Source of the DNA: Phycisphaerae bacterium
Lineage (GTDB): Bacteria > Planctomycetota > Phycisphaerae > Tepidisphaerales > Tepidisphaeraceae
Assembly (NCBI GenBank): GCA_014379105.1
Contig: JACMML010000189.1
Location: 1-45,335, forward strand
Direction of reading: 5' to 3'
DNA: 45,335 bases
Under the pieces are notes generated by a model, which was not told where the DNA came from, ran no database searches, and saw nothing but the letters and a program-made list of their open reading frames with translations. Position 1 is the first letter of the stretch. Each line of letters starts with the position of its first letter. Both the position numbers and the translations under genes were made by a program. Below, piece by piece: positions 25,179 through 32,739 of this stretch.

Positions 25179-25333
25179 ATTGGCCACGGAGGCACAGAGA
25201 CACAGAGAAATACGAAGAGTTGGAACCGCAGATTTTCGCAGATGAAGAAATGCATTTGTATTCAATCTGCGTGATCTGCGTGATCTGCGGTTAATAGTCT
25301 TATCTCCGTGCCTCTGTGTCTCTGTGGCCAATT
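25179..25333. repeat. Nested inverted-repeat element between permease and hrpB
   Basis: Outer arms (25179-25208 and 25303-25333) read GGCCACGGAGGCACAGAGAC and its near inverse. Inner arms (25224-25243 and 25265-25292) read AACCGCAGATTTTCGCAGAT and a near inverse with an extra GTGATCTGC unit. Two different common planctomycete repeat motifs are thus nested in one ~155-bp palindrome. No ORF is present. Confidence 0.85.
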
Positions 25334-25370
25334 CTCTTTTTGCAGTAATAAGTCATCGACAAAGCGATCC

Positions 25371-27920
25371 ATGATTGAGCTCCCGATCGATTCATTTCTT
25401 CCGCAGATCATTGATGCGTTGCGTCAGCATCGCGCGCTCGTCCTCGTGGCCGAGCCGGGCGCGGGTAAGACGACGCGTGTGCCGCCGGCGATTCTTCGTG
25501 CCGGACTGCTGAATGTCGCTAATCCCAATCTTGTGATGCTCCAGCCGCGCCGCCTCGCGACCCGAGCCGCGGCGGCGCGAATCGCTGAGGAAAATGGCTG
25601 GGCGCTGGGCGATGAGGTGGGTTATCAGGTGCGGTTTGAGAAGCGCATCACCGCGCGCACCCGCCTGCGTGTCATTACCGAGGCCATTCTCACACGGCAG
25701 CTTCTGGACGATCCGTCATTAGAAGGCGTCGGCTGCGTGGTGCTTGATGAGTTTCACGAACGATCCGTCCACACCGATCTTGCGATCGCGCTGCTGAACG
25801 AGGTGAAGCAATCGCTGCGGGACGATCTGATGCTTGTCGTGATGTCGGCGACGCTGGATGCCGATCCGGTCGCGGCGTTTCTCGGCGGTGCACCGATCAT
25901 TCATGTTCCTGGGCGCGTTTTTCCGGTGGAGATCACCCACCGCGCCCGCGGCGGTGAATATCTGGAAGAAACCATCGCGGATGTCGTGATGCAGCAGCCG
26001 GATGACGGACACGTGCTGGTTTTTCTACCCGGCACCGAGGAGATCCGCCGAGCCGAGGAAGCCATCCGTGCGATTGCGCCGGGGCGCGATGTCCTTCCGC
26101 TGCACGGGTCGCTGTCGTTTGAAGATCAGCAGCGGGCGATCGCGCCGTCGCGGCGGCAGAAGATCATCCTTTCAACCAACATCGCCGAGACGTCGCTGAC
26201 GATTGATGGCGTGCGCACCGTCATCGACTCCGGACTGGCCCGGCGGCCAAGCTTTGATCCGCAGCGCGGACTGGATTCACTGAATCTCGATCGCATCTCC
26301 AATGCGAGCGCCGTCCAGCGTGCCGGACGCGCGGGTCGAACCGCTGCGGGGCGATGCGTTCGATTATGGACTCAGCAGGAGCACGCGCTGCTCGAGGCGT
26401 TCGACGCGCCGGAGATCGCACGGATCGATCTTGCGCCGACCCTGCTCGATCTGCATGCCTGGGGACAAAGCGATGTAACCAAATTTGGCTGGTACGAATC
26501 CCCGCCGACGGGCGCGATCAGCTCGGCCGAGACGCTGCTGCGCATGCTTGGCGCACTCGACGCCGAGGGCAAGATCACCCCGCTGGGCAAGCGCCTGCAG
26601 AGGATGCCGGTCCACCCGCGCCTCGCGCGATTGCTCATCGAGGCCGCCGACGCCGGCGCGCCGATGCTCGGCGCTAATGTCGCGGCGATCCTGAGCGAGA
26701 AGGATTTCGTCTTCCGCTCCCGGCTTGATCGCAATGCGATCGGCTCGACGCAGACAACGTCAACCAGTGATGTGATCGTCCGACTCCATCTGCTGGAAGA
26801 CGCCGAGCGCGGAAATTTCGCCAAGTCTCGGATACCCGACAATGTCGATGCGTTCGCCGCCCGGCAAGTGGCGCGCGTTCGTGACCAGTTGGCGCGGATG
26901 ATGGATGCCAGATCATCGCGGGAGAATGTCACGGATGACCTGGTCCGCCGTCTGGTGCTGCTGGCGTATCCCGACCGGGTCTGCCGGCGTCGGAACGACG
27001 TGCGAACCGGCACGATGGTGCGCGGCGTGGGCGTCCGGCTCGATCAGGATTGCTCTGTTTTATCGGGAGATTATTTCGTAGCCGTTGACCCGCGGCAGGA
27101 CGATCGGGCGCGAGCCCGCGAGGCGTATGTCCGCATCGCCAGCAGCATTGAACCGCAGTGGCTGGAAGAGCTGTTTCCCCAATCGTGCGCGCGGACTCAG
27201 GAAGCGAGCTACGACGACGCGCGGGATCGCGTCGTCGTGCGTGCCCAGACCATGTACCTGGACCTCGTGCTTCGCGAGGACGTCGACGCCCAGGCAAAAG
27301 GCGCCGATGCCGGTGACATCCTCGCCGCCGCGCTGCGGCCACGGCTCAAGGAGTTGATTGAGGCAAATGAATCGCTCACGGCGCTGCTGGCACGGGTCCG
27401 GCTGCTTCGGCGGCACATGCCGGAATTACATATCCCGGATCTGGACAGTCTCTTCACGGATCAATCGGGCGATAACCTTTTGCTCGAGGCCGCGCGCGGC
27501 AAGACGTCGAAGCAGCAGGTGCAGCGGGCGCTATATGACGTGACGCGCAGCCGTCTCATTTATCCGCACGATCGATTGCTCGAGGAGCACGCCCCCGAGG
27601 CGATTATCGTGCCGACCGGATCGAGCATCAAGTTGGCGTACAACCCCGACCCGGCCAAGGCCCCGGTGCTGGCGGTGCGGCTGCAGGAGATGTTCGGCCT
27701 GACAACGACGCCACGCGTCGCCGGCGGGCGGGTCGCGGTGCTGCTGCATTTGCTGGGACCGAACTATCGGCCGGTCCAGATCACGCAGGACCTGGCGAGT
27801 TTCTGGAAAAATACTTATGCCCAGGTGCGAAAGGACCTGCGCGCCGACTACCCCAAGCACTCGTGGCCGGACGATCCGCTTACCGCACCGGCGGTGCGCG
27901 GGGCAAGGCGACGGAGGTAG
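25371..27920 (+). CDS. hrpB: ATP-dependent RNA helicase HrpB
   Basis: A DEAH-type superfamily 2 helicase of 849 residues, the usual HrpB length. Motifs in order are Walker A EPGAGKTTRVP (about 28), TRAAAARI, DEFHERS as motif II (about 125; HrpB proteins have DEFH rather than DEAH), MSATLD (motif III), STNIAETSLTIDGV (motif V) and QRAGRAGRTAAG (motif VI). The specific C-terminal domain ends with SFWKNTYAQVRKDLRADYPK, then HSWPDDP, and a basic tail. The role in vivo is poorly defined in the family. ATG 25371 is chosen because it starts directly before the conserved LPIDSFLPQI; upstream in-frame codons are encoded by the repeat element. It lies directly before the candidate origin region. Confidence 0.95.
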   Translation: MIELPIDSFLPQIIDALRQHRALVLVAEPGAGKTTRVPPAILRAGLLNVANPNLVMLQPRRLATRAAAARIAEENGWALGDEVGYQVRFEKRITARTRLRVITEAILTRQLLDDPSLEGVGCVVLDEFHERSVHTDLAIALLNEVKQSLRDDLMLVVMSATLDADPVAAFLGGAPIIHVPGRVFPVEITHRARGGEYLEETIADVVMQQPDDGHVLVFLPGTEEIRRAEEAIRAIAPGRDVLPLHGSLSFEDQQRAIAPSRRQKIILSTNIAETSLTIDGVRTVIDSGLARRPSFDPQRGLDSLNLDRISNASAVQRAGRAGRTAAGRCVRLWTQQEHALLEAFDAPEIARIDLAPTLLDLHAWGQSDVTKFGWYESPPTGAISSAETLLRMLGALDAEGKITPLGKRLQRMPVHPRLARLLIEAADAGAPMLGANVAAILSEKDFVFRSRLDRNAIGSTQTTSTSDVIVRLHLLEDAERGNFAKSRIPDNVDAFAARQVARVRDQLARMMDARSSRENVTDDLVRRLVLLAYPDRVCRRRNDVRTGTMVRGVGVRLDQDCSVLSGDYFVAVDPRQDDRARAREAYVRIASSIEPQWLEELFPQSCARTQEASYDDARDRVVVRAQTMYLDLVLREDVDAQAKGADAGDILAAALRPRLKELIEANESLTALLARVRLLRRHMPELHIPDLDSLFTDQSGDNLLLEAARGKTSKQQVQRALYDVTRSRLIYPHDRLLEEHAPEAIIVPTGSSIKLAYNPDPAKAPVLAVRLQEMFGLTTTPRVAGGRVAVLLHLLGPNYRPVQITQDLASFWKNTYAQVRKDLRADYPKHSWPDDPLTAPAVRGARRRR

Positions 27921-28088
27921 CCGCCGCTTTGAACAGCAAACCTTGGACGAGCGGTGGACAGAACAGGGACAATGTGATGCCGCCTGTCGCGGTGGCTGGC
28001 CGGGCTGTTCAAGCACCTCAGCGCCGAGGCGGGGCGCTGTTGGCGAAGCCCGAATCTGGCGTTCGGGCGCGACAGGCAACATGACAGC

Positions 28089-28221
28089 TTATCCACACGC
28101 AATGTCCGATAATGATGAACGTAAGTCTATATCAATAATATCATTAGGTCGGTTGTCCAATAGTTATCCCCAAACGGCGCACGTTTACTACTACGACTAC
28201 TTTCAAAGATTTCTTATATAG
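28089..28221 (+). other. Candidate chromosomal replication origin (DnaA boxes, DnaA-trios, AT-rich region)
   Basis: A perfect DnaA box TTATCCACA lies at 28089-28097 and a one-mismatch box TTATCCCCA at 28164-28172. The second box is followed by a GC-rich spacer (28173-28183). Next come repeated triplets TTA CTA CTA CGA CTA CTT (28185-28202) and then the AT-rich TTTCTTATATAG. Box, GC cluster, CTA-type triplets and AT-rich DNA in that order is the basal unwinding arrangement described for Bacillus subtilis oriC. A second AT-rich stretch lies at 28125-28146. dnaN follows and dciA is nearby, both typical origin neighbours. The rest of 27921-28332 has only GC-rich hairpins (for example 28048-28068). 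dnaA itself is not in the window. Confidence 0.7.
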
Positions 28222-28237
28222 GTAACACAGTGATACC
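28221..28237. promoter_or_regulatory. Dyad upstream of dnaN
   Basis: GGTAACACAGTGATACC has GGTA/TACC and CAC/GTG arms around a central A, with symmetric A/A mismatches. It lies between the candidate unwinding region and the dnaN promoter. It could be a regulator site; nothing more can be said. Confidence 0.4.
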
Positions 28238-28278
28238 ATTCCGCACTCCTAGGACGTACAACACGCGATGCACCTGCG

Positions 28279-28308
28279 TGGACACCGATCGCGGGTCCGG
28301 TGTATACA
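28279..28308 (+). promoter_or_regulatory. Probable sigma-70-type promoter of dnaN
   Basis: TGGACA (28279-28284) and TATACA (28303-28308) are separated by 18 bp. A start near 28315 would give a short leader containing AAGGATCG before the dnaN ATG. Good match but unsupported by anything else. Confidence 0.5.
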
Positions 28309-28332
28309 ACTCCGTAAGGCAAGGATCGATTC

Positions 28333-29436
28333 ATGAAAGTTATCTGTAATCGCGGCGCGCTCCAGGAAGCGCTGAGCATCGCGGGCACTGTTTCATCGGG
28401 GCGCACACCCAAGCCCGTTCTGCAGTGCGTGAAGCTCACCGTAAGCGAAGATCGCCTGACCATCGCCGCCACCGATCTTGAAGTCGCGATTCGCTATTCC
28501 GATACGCAGGTGCAAGTCGAGCAGCAAGGCGAGACGCTGGTGATGGCCGACAAGCTTCGCGATATCGTGCGCGAGAGTGTGGACGACACCCTCTCCCTGG
28601 AGCTGCACGGCGATCAGTTGCACATCAAAGGCCAAGACTCGCATTTTAAGATATTCACGCAGAACCCGGCCGAGTTTCCGCCGGTGCCTGATTTTGAAGG
28701 AAACGCCGATTTTCAGGTTCAGGGTAAACAGCTCAAGCAGTTGATCAGCCAGACGCTTTTTGCCGCGGCGAAAGAAGCGACGCGCTATGCCTTCAACGGC
28801 GTGCTGACGACTGTGAAAGGCCGCCGACTGATCATGGTCGCCACCGACGGCCGCCGACTCGCAATGGCCAAGGGTGATTTGCTGGACGGCGACAAAGCCC
28901 AAGACGGCGGACTATCGATCGTCCCTGCCAAGACGCTCAATCTCGTCGACAAACTCATCAGCAACCCGGACGAGCCGGTGATGATCAAGCTGACCGAGAA
29001 CCAGGTCATCTTCCACACCAACGAGGCCACGCTCACCAGCAATCTCATCGAAGGGCAATTCCCGCCGTACGAAGACGTGATCCCCAAGGAATGCGATCGC
29101 AAGATGGTCGCCGGCACCGCCGACCTGCTCAGCGCCGTCCGCCGCTCGGCACTGCTGACGACCAACGACAGCAAAGGCGTGCGCATGACGTTCACGAAAA
29201 AAGGCCTCACCCTCTCCAGCCGCAACCCCGACGCCGGCGAAGCTACGATCAACTTCGCCTGCAAATTTGACGGACCTGACGTGGAGATCGGTTTTAATCC
29301 GATGTTCATGACCGACGCGCTGAAGGTCGTCAACACCGACGAAATCACGTTCGAACTGCTCGCGCCAAATCGTCCGGGTCTGCTCAAAGGCGGGCCGAAT
29401 TTCACTTACGTGATTATGCCTGTGAACCTGACTTAG
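28333..29436 (+). CDS. dnaN: DNA polymerase III beta sliding clamp
   Basis: The ring-shaped processivity clamp of DNA polymerase III, 367 residues, which is normal length. It has the three-domain clamp pattern: MKVICNRGALQEAL at the start, ATDLEVAIRY in domain 1, FNGVLTTVKGRRLIMVATDG and RRLAMAK in domain 2, and QFPPYEDVIPKE opening domain 3. The family C-terminal motif YVIMPVNLT closes the protein. A promoter with TATACA and an AAGGATCG leader precede ATG 28333. The origin-like DNA upstream and dciA downstream place it in a replication cluster. There is no recF or gyrB next to it; a dinD-like gene follows instead. Confidence 0.97.
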   Translation: MKVICNRGALQEALSIAGTVSSGRTPKPVLQCVKLTVSEDRLTIAATDLEVAIRYSDTQVQVEQQGETLVMADKLRDIVRESVDDTLSLELHGDQLHIKGQDSHFKIFTQNPAEFPPVPDFEGNADFQVQGKQLKQLISQTLFAAAKEATRYAFNGVLTTVKGRRLIMVATDGRRLAMAKGDLLDGDKAQDGGLSIVPAKTLNLVDKLISNPDEPVMIKLTENQVIFHTNEATLTSNLIEGQFPPYEDVIPKECDRKMVAGTADLLSAVRRSALLTTNDSKGVRMTFTKKGLTLSSRNPDAGEATINFACKFDGPDVEIGFNPMFMTDALKVVNTDEITFELLAPNRPGLLKGGPNFTYVIMPVNLT

Positions 29437-29491
29437 GGCTGGGCGGTTAATAACGATCGATCGTGTCGGCTTAAGGGCGCATGAGGTTTCA

Positions 29492-30328
29492 ATGAAACGG
29501 GAAACGATCGACCAGCTTTGTGGGCATTTCGAGCGATTAGTGCAAGTCGAGCAACTGACGGGAATTGAATTCTGGCTCGCGCGCGATTTACAAGAAGTTT
29601 TGGGATATGACAAGTGGGAGAATTTCGCAAAGGTCGTGGAACGAGCAATTATCTCCTGCAAAACAGCCGGGTATGATTCTGCGGACCATTTTCTTGAAGC
29701 CAGGAAAATGGTTGAGCTCGGGTCTGGCGCGCAGCGTCAAATCGCTGATTACATGCTAACGCGGTACGCGTGTTACTTGATCGCGCAAAACGGTGATTCG
29801 GGAAAAGAGCCCATCGCGTTCGCCCAAACGTACTTCGCCATTCAAACACGCCGAGCGGAGTTGATCGAAAAACGATTGGTGGAAGTTGAGAGGGTGCAAG
29901 CGCGAAAAAAGCTATCGGTTTCGGAAAAGGAATTGTCGGGACTAATCTACGAACGCACCAGAAACGAGAAGAGTTTTGGTCTCATCCGGAGCAGGGGTGA
30001 TCAAGCGCTGTTCGGAGGCAAGACGACCCACCAGATGAAAGAGAATTTGGGTGTACCGGACAACCGCCCACTTGCCGACTTTCTTCCCACCATCACAATT
30101 AAAGCCAAAGATTTTGCGAATGAGATTACGAATTTCAATATTCACAAGGACGATCTCAAGAGCGAATTCAAGATTTCCCAAGAGCACGTAAAGAACAATC
30201 AGGATGTTCGCAAGGTGCTCACCGATCGCGGAATCATTCCCGAGCGGCTACCGCCTGCTGATGACGTAAAGAAAATCGAAAGAAGGCTGGCTTCTGAAGA
30301 AAAAAAGCTGCCCAATCAATCAGGTTAA
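29492..30328 (+). CDS. dinD: DinD-like DNA-damage-inducible protein (BRO-N domain)
   Basis: A 278-residue protein that matches E. coli DinD in length and layout. An N-terminal BRO-N domain contains GIEFWLARDLQEVLGYDKWE, then the conserved DHFLEARKMVELGSGAQR and LTRYACYLIAQNGDSGK. A FAQTYFAIQTRRAEL helix follows, and then a longer polar C-terminal region with LFGG and DNRPLADFLP. In E. coli DinD is SOS-induced and inhibits RecA filament functions; that role is from the family. The gene is visibly more A+T-rich than its neighbours and interrupts the dnaN-dciA order, which suggests acquisition. GAGG precedes the ATG. No SOS box was recognised; the planctomycete LexA site is not one I can identify. 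Confidence 0.88.
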   Translation: MKRETIDQLCGHFERLVQVEQLTGIEFWLARDLQEVLGYDKWENFAKVVERAIISCKTAGYDSADHFLEARKMVELGSGAQRQIADYMLTRYACYLIAQNGDSGKEPIAFAQTYFAIQTRRAELIEKRLVEVERVQARKKLSVSEKELSGLIYERTRNEKSFGLIRSRGDQALFGGKTTHQMKENLGVPDNRPLADFLPTITIKAKDFANEITNFNIHKDDLKSEFKISQEHVKNNQDVRKVLTDRGIIPERLPPADDVKKIERRLASEEKKLPNQSG

Positions 30329-30331
30329 ATC

Positions 30332-30688
30332 ATGTCAGCCGAGACAGACTTGTATAAACTGACCAAATGGAAGACCACCCGTCGCCCCCAGGCCGGCCGA
30401 CTCGGGGTTGAGGTCGTTGATATTTTCAAACGCGATCTCGAAAAGCGCCAGAAGAAGTTTGGCCATATCGGTGAAGTGTGGATGAAAGTGATCCCTGCGG
30501 CGCTGCAGGAGGCGTCGGAGCTGACGGCCTTGTCGCGCGGGGTGTTGACGGTGATCGTGCAGGGCTCCACGCACCTCTATAACCTCAAGCAGGGGCTGCT
30601 TTCGGGGCTGCAGGATCAACTGCTGCATGCGTGCCGTGGTGACGGACTTAAGAAGATCAATCTGAAGCCGGGCAGGCTGACGCGGTAG
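30332..30688 (+). CDS. dciA: DciA-like replicative helicase loader (DUF721)
   Basis: A 118-residue protein with the DUF721 core: GEVWMKVIPAALQEASELTA, then SRGVLTVIVQGSTHLYNLKQ, then LLSGLQDQLL and INLKPGRLTR. DciA proteins load or manage the replicative helicase DnaB in bacteria lacking DnaC or DnaI. The N-terminal ~40 residues are basic. It starts 3 bp after the stop of the dinD-like gene, so the two are co-translated, and it is in the usual neighbourhood of dnaN and the origin. The assignment rests on the domain pattern and the context. Confidence 0.85.
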   Translation: MSAETDLYKLTKWKTTRRPQAGRLGVEVVDIFKRDLEKRQKKFGHIGEVWMKVIPAALQEASELTALSRGVLTVIVQGSTHLYNLKQGLLSGLQDQLLHACRGDGLKKINLKPGRLTR

Positions 30689-30825
30689 TTGCGATTCGTT
30701 CGTTCCGCGGCGCCTGAAGCGTGCGCAGAGTCAACGCGGCGGCGGTAAGTGTCATTGCGTTCACACAGCGTGCGTAGTATCTGGGGTTACGGCGACGCTT
30801 GACGGCGACCCGTGCCTGAACTCCC

Positions 30826-32682
30826 ATGCCAGATCCCATCGAACAGCCAGTCCCCCGCCCGTCGCTCAAGCGGTTTCTCGCTTATCTGCTGGATTACAAG
30901 CCGATGCTGTTCCTGGCGATCTTTGCGGGGCTATCAAAATTCGCGCTCAATTACACGTTTCCCTGGTTAATCGGCAGCGCCCTCGATCATGTGATGGTGC
31001 CCAAGCACGGGGAGACATGGGACCAGCGGCTGCAGTGGCTGCGGATGCTCGCGATCGCCGGCGTTGTCCTCTCGATCGCGCACGCGATTAGCTCCTACGC
31101 CCGCGGCTTTCTCTCGGCCAAGCTGGGGAATCGGGTGATTCGGGATATTCGTCAGGACCTGTTTGATCATCTGCACCGGCTGTCGCTGCACTTTTATTCC
31201 AAGGAGCGCACCGGCAGCATCGTCAGCCGAATCATTACCGATATCCAGACGGCCTCGCAGCTGATCAACGGTGGGCTGATCAGCCTGGCGATGGATTGCT
31301 TCAGCCTGGTCATAGGGCTCTATCTCATCTTCTCGATCAACACGCGGCTTGCGCTGGCGACGCTTTGCATTCTGCCGCTGTATCTGCTTCTGTTCCGGAC
31401 GCTGAACCACCGCGTGAAGTCCGCATCCGCCGCGGTGCAGAGTCAGATCAGCAAGATCAGCGGCAACGTGCAGGAACGATTGGCCGGCATCGCGCTGGTG
31501 AAAACCTATGCGGCCGAGGAGCGCGAATCGGATCAGTTTAAAGTTGATACCGAAGAACATCTTGATCGTGTATTGCAGCAGACGAATCTCGCGCAGATCG
31601 TCGGCGCGGCCAGTGAAGGCCTGGTCCATTTGGGTCAAACGATCGTCATCGGCTACGGCGGATACCTCGCGATCCAGGGGCAAATCACGTCCGGTGAAGC
31701 GGTGAAGTTCATGGGTTACCTGGCGGTGATGTATCTGCCGATCCGGCGGTTTGCGGAGATCAATGTCGTGTGGCAGACGAGCTTGTCGGCGATCGACCGC
31801 GTCTTTGAAGTCTTCGATATCACGCCGAAAATCACCCAGAAGCTCGACGCGCCCAAGATCAGCCCGGTCCGCGGCGAAGTGCGGTTCGAGCAGGTGATGT
31901 TTGACTACGACGACGACAGCGACGAAACGCGGATCCACCTTGAGGAGCGCGAGATTGGCACGCTGCCGCAGAAGCCGCGGAATCGCCCGGTGCTGGCGGA
32001 TATCAATCTCAGCGTCGCGCCCGGCGAGCGGATTGCGCTGGTCGGCCCGAGTGGATCCGGTAAGACGACGCTCGTGTCGCTGTTGCCGCGCCTGTACGAC
32101 GTGAAGAGCGGCCGAATCATCATCGACGGGCTGGACGTGCGCGATTACCGCCTGCGACCGCTGCGGCGTGCGATCGGGATTGTGCAGCAGGACAGCTTCC
32201 TATTCTCCGGATCGGTCAGCGAGAACATCGCCTACGGCCGGCCGGACGCAACCGAGGAGCAGATCGTTAACGCCGCCCGCGCCGCCAATGCGCACGAGTT
32301 CATCACGCAGCTTCCCGACGGCTACGGCTCGCGCCTCGGCGAACGCGGCGTGCAGATGTCCGGCGGGCAGCGGCAACGCGTCAGCATCGCCCGCGCGATC
32401 TTAAAAGACCCGCGCATCCTCATCCTCGACGAAGCCACCAGTGCTCTGGACAGTGAGAGCGAATCACTCGTACAACAGGCGCTGGAGCGATTGATGAGCG
32501 GCCGCACCTGCTTCATCATCGCGCACCGGTTGAGCACCGTGCGCAACGCCGACCGGATCGTCGTGCTCGAGGCCGGGCACATCCGCGAGATCGGCAATCA
32601 CACCGAGCTCCTGGCGCGCGGCGGGCTCTACGCTCGCCTGGTGAGACAGCAGTTCGGCGACGCCCTTGAACCGCCCCCTTGA
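30826..32682 (+). CDS. MsbA-type ABC exporter (full consensus half-transporter)
   Basis: A 618-residue half-transporter. About six membrane helices occupy residues 15-320, with exporter segments such as DLFDHLHRLSLHFYSKERTG and IGYGGYLAIQG. The NBD follows with Walker A GPSGSGKTT, Q-loop VQQDSF, signature MSGGQRQR, Walker B LILDEATSALD and H-loop IAHRLST. All catalytic residues are consensus, so it should work as a homodimer, unlike the pair at the left edge. The NBD has an unusual charged insertion of about 25 residues (DDDSDETRIHLEEREIG..) right after the A-loop Tyr. The substrate is unknown; lipid or lipopolysaccharide export is possible by family. An asparagine synthetase follows 57 bp later. 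Confidence 0.93.
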   Translation: MPDPIEQPVPRPSLKRFLAYLLDYKPMLFLAIFAGLSKFALNYTFPWLIGSALDHVMVPKHGETWDQRLQWLRMLAIAGVVLSIAHAISSYARGFLSAKLGNRVIRDIRQDLFDHLHRLSLHFYSKERTGSIVSRIITDIQTASQLINGGLISLAMDCFSLVIGLYLIFSINTRLALATLCILPLYLLLFRTLNHRVKSASAAVQSQISKISGNVQERLAGIALVKTYAAEERESDQFKVDTEEHLDRVLQQTNLAQIVGAASEGLVHLGQTIVIGYGGYLAIQGQITSGEAVKFMGYLAVMYLPIRRFAEINVVWQTSLSAIDRVFEVFDITPKITQKLDAPKISPVRGEVRFEQVMFDYDDDSDETRIHLEEREIGTLPQKPRNRPVLADINLSVAPGERIALVGPSGSGKTTLVSLLPRLYDVKSGRIIIDGLDVRDYRLRPLRRAIGIVQQDSFLFSGSVSENIAYGRPDATEEQIVNAARAANAHEFITQLPDGYGSRLGERGVQMSGGQRQRVSIARAILKDPRILILDEATSALDSESESLVQQALERLMSGRTCFIIAHRLSTVRNADRIVVLEAGHIREIGNHTELLARGGLYARLVRQQFGDALEPPP

Positions 32683-32739
32683 ACGCTCGGCGCCGCCGCG
32701 ACAGACGCCTGAGGCGCGTGCGGCTATACTCGCCGGTCT

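Noticed and set aside
28048-28068. Intrinsic terminator after hrpB (GCCCGAA/TTCGGGC hairpin)
   Set aside because: A perfect 7-bp stem but followed by GC-rich sequence without a U-run; kept only as a hairpin in the origin region.
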